The notes below the pieces were generated by a model. That model saw only the letters and a program-made list of their open reading frames with translations. It did not search any database and was not told the origin of the DNA. Made by a program: the position numbers and the translations under genes. Below, piece after piece: positions 59,084 through 64,000 of a stretch of 64,000 bases of DNA; the stretch's first letter is position 1, and each line of letters starts with the position of its first letter. Location of the stretch: positions 1 through 64,000 of the forward strand of contig JBBSGA010000001.1 in assembly GCA_038254585.1 (NCBI GenBank), written 5' to 3'. This stretch comes from JBBSGA01 sp038254585. Lineage in GTDB: Bacteria; Chloroflexota; Chloroflexia; Chloroflexales; Kallotenuaceae.

Positions 59084-59332
59084 GTTAACTAATTGCCCAT
59101 TTGTTGTCGCATCTTTTTACCGTCGTGTGCCGGCGGCGATGCGCGAGCCGCGGAGATGGTCGGGACAGCGGCGGCGCTTGCCGAATGCGGCCCTTCGTCC
59201 TAAACTTGGGTGCTCACGGAGAGTGTAGATATTGGCTGGCTCCAGGCTGGGAGGCCGGAGTGTGACTCATCCGAACGGATGAGTCACTGGCACCAGCGGC
59301 AAACGTTGAAGCTTCAAGGAGGGAAGGCAGCG

Positions 59333-60072
59333 GTGACAAGTAACTGGCTCAAGGTAGCGGTGGCGGAAGCGATCGAAACCTTCGCTCTCACCTTTGTCGG
59401 CATTATGGCGATCTCAGGCGCGGGCATTGCGGGCGCCCCGGCCGGCATCGCCAACCTGGCGTCGATCGGGTTTGCCCACGGCCTCGCAATCGCCGTCATG
59501 GTCGCCGCGCTCGGGGCGATCTCCGGGGGGCATTTAACCCGGCGGTCACCTTCGGATTCGTCGTCACCGGGCGTATGAAGCCGGCTACCGGGGCAATGTA
59601 CTGGGTGTCACAGCTCGTCGGCGCGACGCTCGCCGCCTTGATTCTCGCCGGCCTGTTCGGCACGGGTCCCGTCAGCGGAGGCACACCGGATCTCGGCAAG
59701 AACGTCAGCTTCACCGCGGGTATCGTGATCGAGGCGATCACCATGTTTTTCCTGGTGCTCGTCGTCTTTGGCACGGCCGTCGACGAGCGCGCGCCAAAGT
59801 CTGTCTTTCCGCTGGCGATCGGACTGACGATTGCGCTCGACATCATGGGCGCCGGGCCGCTCACCGGTGCGTCGATGAACCCGGCCCGAACCTTCGGCTC
59901 CGCACTCGCCTCGGGCCACTGGTCAAATCATCTCGTCTACTGGATCGGTCCACTCCTAGGCGGCGCAGCCGCCGGCCTGCTGCAGCACTTCTTCCTCATG
60001 GAGCGCGCCGCTGCCCCGGAGGTTGGGGTCCGGGGCGGCCCCGCCCCGAGCGAAGAGCGGGGCAACGTCTAG
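59333..60072 (+). pseudogene. Aquaporin/MIP channel gene with a one-base frameshift at the first NPA motif
   Basis: From GTG 59333 (AGGAGG upstream) the frame reads EAIETFALTFVGIMAIS and GAISGGH, then shifts at CATTTAACCC (59531-59540). Inserting one base after CATTT gives GGHFNPAVTFGFVVTGRMKP and runs to 60072 with the second motif GASMNPARTFGSAL. The restored protein of about 246 residues has six spans and both NPA boxes, as in MIP channels. The Arg after the second NPA (NPAR) is present. A real lesion or a sequencing slip cannot be told apart here. Confidence 0.8.
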
Positions 60073-60081
60073 CCCAGTTTG

Positions 60082-60107
60082 TTGACTACGGTCGTCCCGC
60101 ATATAAT
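60082..60107 (+). promoter_or_regulatory. Promoter for the YdcF-like gene, leaderless arrangement
   Basis: TTGACT (60082-60087) and TATAAT (60102-60107) are 14 bases apart; TAATAG two bases on would give 16. The ATG (60117) follows only nine bases after TATAAT, so the mRNA would be leaderless. Confidence 0.5.
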
Positions 60108-60116
60108 AGAGTTCGT

Positions 60117-60674
60117 ATGGCGCCACACATAACGCTCAGCGCACTTCTGCGCCCCGTACGCCGAATATTCGGGGTCGCTCTCCTCGCTCTCGCCGTGCTC
60201 ATCGGGATTGGGGCGGTTATCGTGCTGCAGGCCAGCCGCGACGAGGCGACGGCCGCAGATACGGCGATCTTAGTGCTTGGCGGTGCGGGAGGTGGGCAGG
60301 CGGCACGGCTCGACCGCGCCGTACGCCTCTACCTCGCAGGTCAGATCTCCCGCATCATCCTGGCCGGCGGCGACACCGGGCCGGCGCGCACCATGCTTGT
60401 AACCCGCGGAGTCGTCCAGGACAAGATCGCCGAGGTGCGTGACCCGACGGAACAGGGGCAGCTTCGGGGCGCACAAAAGCTAGTTGAGGAGTCACATGCA
60501 AGTGACGCCATGCTGATCGGGGAGCCGGTCGAATCGCTTCGCCTCCTAAAGATGGCGCGTGACATGGGTCTGCCGCTGCACAGCGCCCCGACCGGCGCGG
60601 ATAGCACCATTAACCTCGCCAGTGTCGCGAGCGAGGTCGAGCGCTATCTTGTCTACTGTTTCGCCGGCCGGTAA
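60117..60674 (+). CDS. YdcF/DUF218-like protein with an N-terminal membrane anchor
   Basis: 185 residues. One N-terminal span (FGVALLALAVLIGIGAVIVLQ), then a Rossmann-like domain with DTAILVLGGAG, RLDRAVRLYLAGQISRIILAGGDTG and ESHASDAMLIGEPVESLRLLKMARD, the pattern of the DUF218 family. Members are linked with envelope polymer steps (SanA, ElyC, YdcF). Substrate unknown. Leaderless start, no ribosome site. Confidence 0.78.
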   Translation: MAPHITLSALLRPVRRIFGVALLALAVLIGIGAVIVLQASRDEATAADTAILVLGGAGGGQAARLDRAVRLYLAGQISRIILAGGDTGPARTMLVTRGVVQDKIAEVRDPTEQGQLRGAQKLVEESHASDAMLIGEPVESLRLLKMARDMGLPLHSAPTGADSTINLASVASEVERYLVYCFAGR

Positions 60675-60704
60675 GGTGGTACGGTACGTATCGGATGGTG
60701 GCCT

Positions 60705-61373
60705 ATGAACGCTTCGTTTACGGCGGCGGTCGAGGCCGCCATCGCACAGCTCGACGCCACCAATACGGCGCGCGAAACCGCGCTCGTAACTTCTCGCGCG
60801 CTGATCCGTCAGTGCGCGAATACGATCCGCGCGATTCATCGCCACGAGTGGGCCGAGGCCGAGCAGCTCGTGGCCGCGGCAACGGCTACCGCGGTAGAGC
60901 TCCGTGGGCGGCTCGACATCTATCCGGCTATCTTTCATGCCGGGTACTCCCAGGATGCTCTCAAAGAGTATGCCGAGGCGCGGCTCACGCTGGCCCTGGT
61001 ATGCAACCTCCCGCTCCCCACGCCGGAAGATATCCAGGTCGAGCCGGCCGCCTATCTCAATGGGCTGGCCGAGGCAGCCAGCGAGCTCAGGCGCTATCTG
61101 CTTGACAGTCTGCGGCGCGGCGATACGAGCGATTGCGAGCACCTTCTGTCGGCCATGGACGAGGTGTATAGCCTGCTCGTGACGGTCGACTATCCTGACG
61201 CGGTAACCGGCGGGTTGCGGCGGACAACCGATGCTTTGCGGGCAGTGCTCGAGCGTACGCGTGGAGATCTGACGGCAACGCTTCGGCAAGATCAGCTGAT
61301 CGCGGCACTCAAACAGGTCGAAGAGCGGGTGGAACGGGCCGGGGACCGTGGCCAGGGGTCCAAGGCTGGCTGA
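60705..61373 (+). CDS. Translin-family protein
   Basis: 222 residues, all-helical. R..R...I.. IHRHEW, YPAIFHAGYSQDALKEYAEARL, PAAYLNGLAEAASELRRYLLDSLRRGD and LTVDYPDAVTGGLRRTTDALRAVLERTRGDLT match the translin/TRAX fold, especially archaeal and Chloroflexota members. Eukaryotic translin with TRAX forms the C3PO RNase; archaeal homologues bind or cut RNA. Catalytic acidic residues of the TRAX type (a Glu-Glu/Asp set) are not clearly placed, so it may only bind nucleic acid. Thirty bases after the YdcF-like gene. Confidence 0.75.
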   Translation: MNASFTAAVEAAIAQLDATNTARETALVTSRALIRQCANTIRAIHRHEWAEAEQLVAAATATAVELRGRLDIYPAIFHAGYSQDALKEYAEARLTLALVCNLPLPTPEDIQVEPAAYLNGLAEAASELRRYLLDSLRRGDTSDCEHLLSAMDEVYSLLVTVDYPDAVTGGLRRTTDALRAVLERTRGDLTATLRQDQLIAALKQVEERVERAGDRGQGSKAG

Positions 61374-61441
61374 ATGGGAGAATCGACCGTTCTCAGACCG
61401 GACGACACCATGGCGCCATACGGATACGAGCATAGGAAACT

Positions 61442-62053
61442 GTGACAACCGAAACAGCTGCAATTCATGACGCTCTGCCACCAGGACCACGCTCTGCTCT
61501 CCATGCATGCGCGCTCGCGCTCGGCGCCTCACGCGGGCCGACGCTCTTGCGATCGGCGGTGCCCCAGTGGGAAGCGACACTTCGGAGTCGTATCGGCGAC
61601 CAGCTTTTTGCGCCCGCGGACGCCGGGCGGCCCGCGGCGCAAGCATGGGTTGGCGCCGTCTGGCTGGAGCCCCAACGGCAGACGTGGCGCGCGGAGCTCG
61701 GCGAAATAGCAGCGGAGCTTCCCGGCGGCGGGCTTCTCTCGATCATCGTCTCGCTCCCTCTGGCGTTCCTGCACGGAGGAGGGAGCCCGGCGTCGCTCGG
61801 CATGCTGCCAAGCGGCGCCTGGCAGCTCAGGCGCGGGCTCACCCGGTCCGGTTTCCGCGTCGAGCGCACCTTCGCCTTCCACACGCCGCGTTCGAGCATG
61901 CTGCACTGGTTGGCCACGCGGCTTCGATCCCGGCGCCCGGACTGGAGCGATCGTGTGCATTCCGCCATGCGCCGGCGCTTCGCAGCGTCGGACTTCATCC
62001 TGCCGCTGGCAACCGCGGGACTTATCCAGGCACGCGCAGGTATGCGTCCGTGA
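61442..62053 (+). CDS. Hypothetical protein, possibly methyltransferase-like
   Basis: 203 residues from GTG 61442 (AGGAAA upstream). Not recognised with confidence. GGLLSIIVSLPLAFL and GAWQLRRGLTRSGFRVERTFAFHTPRS resemble the last strands of a SAM methyltransferase fold, but the SAM-binding glycine loop is missing. Its stop overlaps the start of the next gene (GTGA), so the two work together, beside a methyltransferase further on. Perhaps a degenerate surface-polymer methyltransferase. Confidence 0.5.
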   Translation: MTTETAAIHDALPPGPRSALHACALALGASRGPTLLRSAVPQWEATLRSRIGDQLFAPADAGRPAAQAWVGAVWLEPQRQTWRAELGEIAAELPGGGLLSIIVSLPLAFLHGGGSPASLGMLPSGAWQLRRGLTRSGFRVERTFAFHTPRSSMLHWLATRLRSRRPDWSDRVHSAMRRRFAASDFILPLATAGLIQARAGMRP

Positions 62054-63372
62054 GCGATCCTTCCGTGGCACCCGAACTCCAGCCCACGATCAACATCGCG
62101 GTCGGCGAGATGGATCGCTGGCTGGATACCATGCGCGGCCCGCGAGGCTACACCGGCCCGACCGCCGATTGGTGGCGGCATGGCTTCACCTGGACCGGCA
62201 CCACCCTGGACTGGCGCTACGAAGGTATCATCTGCGGCTACATCGCGCTGTGGCGCCGCACGCTCGACGGGCACTGGCTCGCGAAGGCACAATGGGCCGC
62301 CGACGACCTCTTGGCCGGCCAGAGCCCCGGCGGTCACTTTAGCTATGGTCCCGCAAAGTTCGGCTCCTACGTTGCCGCTACGCCACACGGCGCGGCGTGC
62401 GCGATCGGGCTACTGGAGTTGGCCCTCGCCCTGCGTGAGGCACATAGTGAGGCCTGGCAACCGTATGCAGCGGCGGCGGAGCTGACAATTCACGGGGTGC
62501 TCGTCGGCGAGCTCTGGGACGCCGCGCACCGGCTTTTCCGCGAGGCACCTGCGGATGGCCGCTTTTTGCCGCACCATGGCGCTTCAGTTTGCGAGGCGCT
62601 GTTCCGGCAGGCTGAGCTACGACATGCCGCCGAGCCGATTGAGCAATACGCGCTTCCCACGGCTCGGGCGATCCTCGCCCAGCAGGTGCATCGCAGCGGC
62701 GACAGGCTCGACGGCGCGATCCCATACCACGTCGACGGCACACGCGGCCCGCACAAGTACTTGCCGGTCTGTATCGCACGCTGTATACCCGCCCTCTTAC
62801 AGAGCTATACCTGGACCGGCGACGCCCGCTTCGTCGAGGGAGCGTGGCGTGCATTCGCGTTCCTCCAGCGCTGGCGCAATGCCGACGGCTCGTTTCCCGC
62901 GGTCGTCTATCCCGGCGGCCGGAGTAATCAGTATCCGCACTGGATCGCCGCTACCGGCGATATCCTGCGCGCCGGCGTCGCCCTGCGCGACCATGGCATT
63001 AGCACCGAAGTCGATGCGACGTGGTGGTGGCTCCTGCATGCGCAGGATGGCAGCGGTGGCATTGCGACGGCCCATGGGATCGGTGCTCAGATGCGCCAGC
63101 GCCGGCCGCGCCTTCCCGACGTCCGGGACCTTCGCCATGTGCCGGGGTGGTGCGATAAAGCGTTCCGCGCCCTCGCAGCCGCGGCGACCGACGTGAGGCC
63201 GCTGGACCGGGCTCTGAGCAGCCAGCACCGCTGTACCTTCCACGGCCGGCTTCTGACCTTCTCCGAAGACGAAACCACGGTCGAGATCTGCCACGGACGC
63301 GAGGTGCGCTACCGTTGGCGCAAGAGCGACGACTGGCCGGCGATTTGCGCTCCCGAGTTCGTCACGGAGTAG
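62050..63372 (+). CDS. Predicted alpha/alpha-toroid glycosidase-like protein
   Basis: 440 residues from GTG 62050, overlapping the previous stop. Recurrent helical pairs with aromatic, Gly-rich loops (YEGIICGYIALWRRTLDG, GHFSYGPAKFGSYVAATPHGAACAIGLLELALALREA, PHHGASVCEALFRQAEL, GDARFVEGAWRAFAFLQRW, HWIAATGDILRAGVAL) indicate an (alpha/alpha)6 barrel like that of polysaccharide lyases or terpene-cyclase-like glycosidases. No signal peptide. With methyltransferase-like genes on both sides it likely modifies a glycan or glycolipid. No specific family assigned. Confidence 0.6.
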   Translation: MSDPSVAPELQPTINIAVGEMDRWLDTMRGPRGYTGPTADWWRHGFTWTGTTLDWRYEGIICGYIALWRRTLDGHWLAKAQWAADDLLAGQSPGGHFSYGPAKFGSYVAATPHGAACAIGLLELALALREAHSEAWQPYAAAAELTIHGVLVGELWDAAHRLFREAPADGRFLPHHGASVCEALFRQAELRHAAEPIEQYALPTARAILAQQVHRSGDRLDGAIPYHVDGTRGPHKYLPVCIARCIPALLQSYTWTGDARFVEGAWRAFAFLQRWRNADGSFPAVVYPGGRSNQYPHWIAATGDILRAGVALRDHGISTEVDATWWWLLHAQDGSGGIATAHGIGAQMRQRRPRLPDVRDLRHVPGWCDKAFRALAAAATDVRPLDRALSSQHRCTFHGRLLTFSEDETTVEICHGREVRYRWRKSDDWPAICAPEFVTE

Positions 63373-63518
63373 TAATTGGCTGGCCGCGGCCAGTTGGCCG
63401 CCGGTATGTGGTACACTTGCCTCTCGCATGTATGCATTGAGTCGGCCGGCCCGGTCTACCACCTCGGTAGAGTTCATCCGTATCGCCCGGCAGCGCTCGA
63501 TACTCGAGACAGTGCCTG

Positions 63519-64000
63519 ATGGAGATTGAACCCACGACCTCTACTTCGCCGGGCGTAGATCTTTCCTACGTCGACGAATTGCCCCCGTGGCTTACGTTCG
63601 ACCAGTTTGGGCGTTATTCGACGCTGCGCGAGGCCCTGGAGGCAGCACGGGTAGCTCTCGATCAGCCGGCGTTTTCAGTGCTCGACGTTGGTGGGTGGAC
63701 AAGGCAGATCCTCGGTGGTGAGGGACTACCCATTGTGTACTTTCTGCCTGGCGACGACGTGCTGGTAGTCGACCAGGTCGAGAGCTCGCTGCCCCACTAC
63801 CGGCGGGGTGATGGAACGAGTCTGGATTTTGCCGACGACAGCTTCGATTTCGTTACGTCGGCCGACACACTCGAGCATATTCAGGCACCACGACGACCAA
63901 GCTTCATCCGGGAGCTGATCCGAGTTTCACGTTATGGTGTGCTACTCATTGCACCTTTTAGGCATCCGGTTGTCGACGCAGCAGAAGAATTCTTATTTGC
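63519..64000 (+). CDS. Class I SAM-dependent methyltransferase, 3' end outside window
   Basis: The first 160 residues run off the right edge. FSVLDVGGWTRQIL is the SAM-binding glycine loop; DGTSLDFADDSFDFVTSADTLEHI is the acidic Post-II/III region typical of Methyltransf_11; ELIRVSRYGVLLIAPF follows. ATG at 63519 has no strong ribosome site. Such proteins often sit in cell-surface polysaccharide clusters, which fits its neighbours. Confidence 0.75.
   Translation, partial: MEIEPTTSTSPGVDLSYVDELPPWLTFDQFGRYSTLREALEAARVALDQPAFSVLDVGGWTRQILGGEGLPIVYFLPGDDVLVVDQVESSLPHYRRGDGTSLDFADDSFDFVTSADTLEHIQAPRRPSFIRELIRVSRYGVLLIAPFRHPVVDAAEEFLF

Overview
The window is high-GC bacterial chromosome with dense, mostly intact housekeeping and respiratory genes. 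The mix points to the Chloroflexota, perhaps the Thermomicrobia side: an archaeal-type aspartyl-tRNA synthetase, a bacterial translin homologue, a secreted protein with FGYP/YFER repeats, a fused cytochrome b-cytochrome c and an aa3/caa3-type oxidase. This assignment is inferred from gene families, not from a marker tree. No rRNA, CRISPR array, transposase or prophage was seen.

Layout. 0.0-3.1 kb: nucleotidyltransferase, then a T-box riboswitch with an apparent asparagine (AAC) specifier before an archaeal-type AspRS and a NUDIX hydrolase. 3.1-15.6 kb: SDR, PhyH dioxygenase, a sensor kinase/receiver pair, SGNH hydrolase plus ABC exporter genes, a frameshifted Gfo/Idh/MocA oxidoreductase, DUF763 and Uma2 proteins. 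15.7-26.4 kb, all on the minus strand: a two-component system, then a small ORF, a PoxB-like pyruvate:quinone enzyme, cytochrome oxidase (ctaC-D-E, ctaG, small subunit), a Rieske protein and cytochrome b-c. 27.3-35.9 kb, all on the minus strand: NDH-2, a LarA-like protein, membrane proteins, a GMC/gluconate-dehydrogenase-like pair, an SDR and a GH1 glycosidase. 36-46 kb: aldehyde dehydrogenase, two Ala/Thr/Met-rich lipoproteins, an FHA protein, a broken DinB gene, ppa, proB-proA and tRNA-Arg. 46.5-64 kb: secreted and ferritin-like proteins, an orphan McrB-like AAA+ ATPase, gyrB with an intein, an MFS exporter with a decayed tetR, a frameshifted aquaporin, translin, and the start of a methyltransferase/cell-surface cluster that runs off the end.

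The most interesting signal is a pair of about 75-bp promoters (24126-24201 and 35915-35990). They share the same ungapped architecture: six helically phased, about 11-bp direct repeats of a GTTCACC-like unit, then exactly 10 bp, then a -10 box with no evident -35. One heads the small ORF-poxB-oxidase-bc strand run, the other heads NDH-2 and the sugar dehydrogenase run. This is the layout of a PhoB/RegX3-type (OmpR family) activator site. An OmpR-family regulator and its kinase lie right beside the first copy. I infer a local respiratory regulon in which one two-component system sets the non-proton-pumping electron entry points and perhaps the terminal oxidase.

Several genes carry single lesions: one-base indels in the Gfo/Idh/MocA, aquaporin and 38.6 kb genes, a Trp-to-TGA change in DinB, and an internal deletion in tetR. 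The indels may be assembly errors. The tetR deletion looks like real decay.
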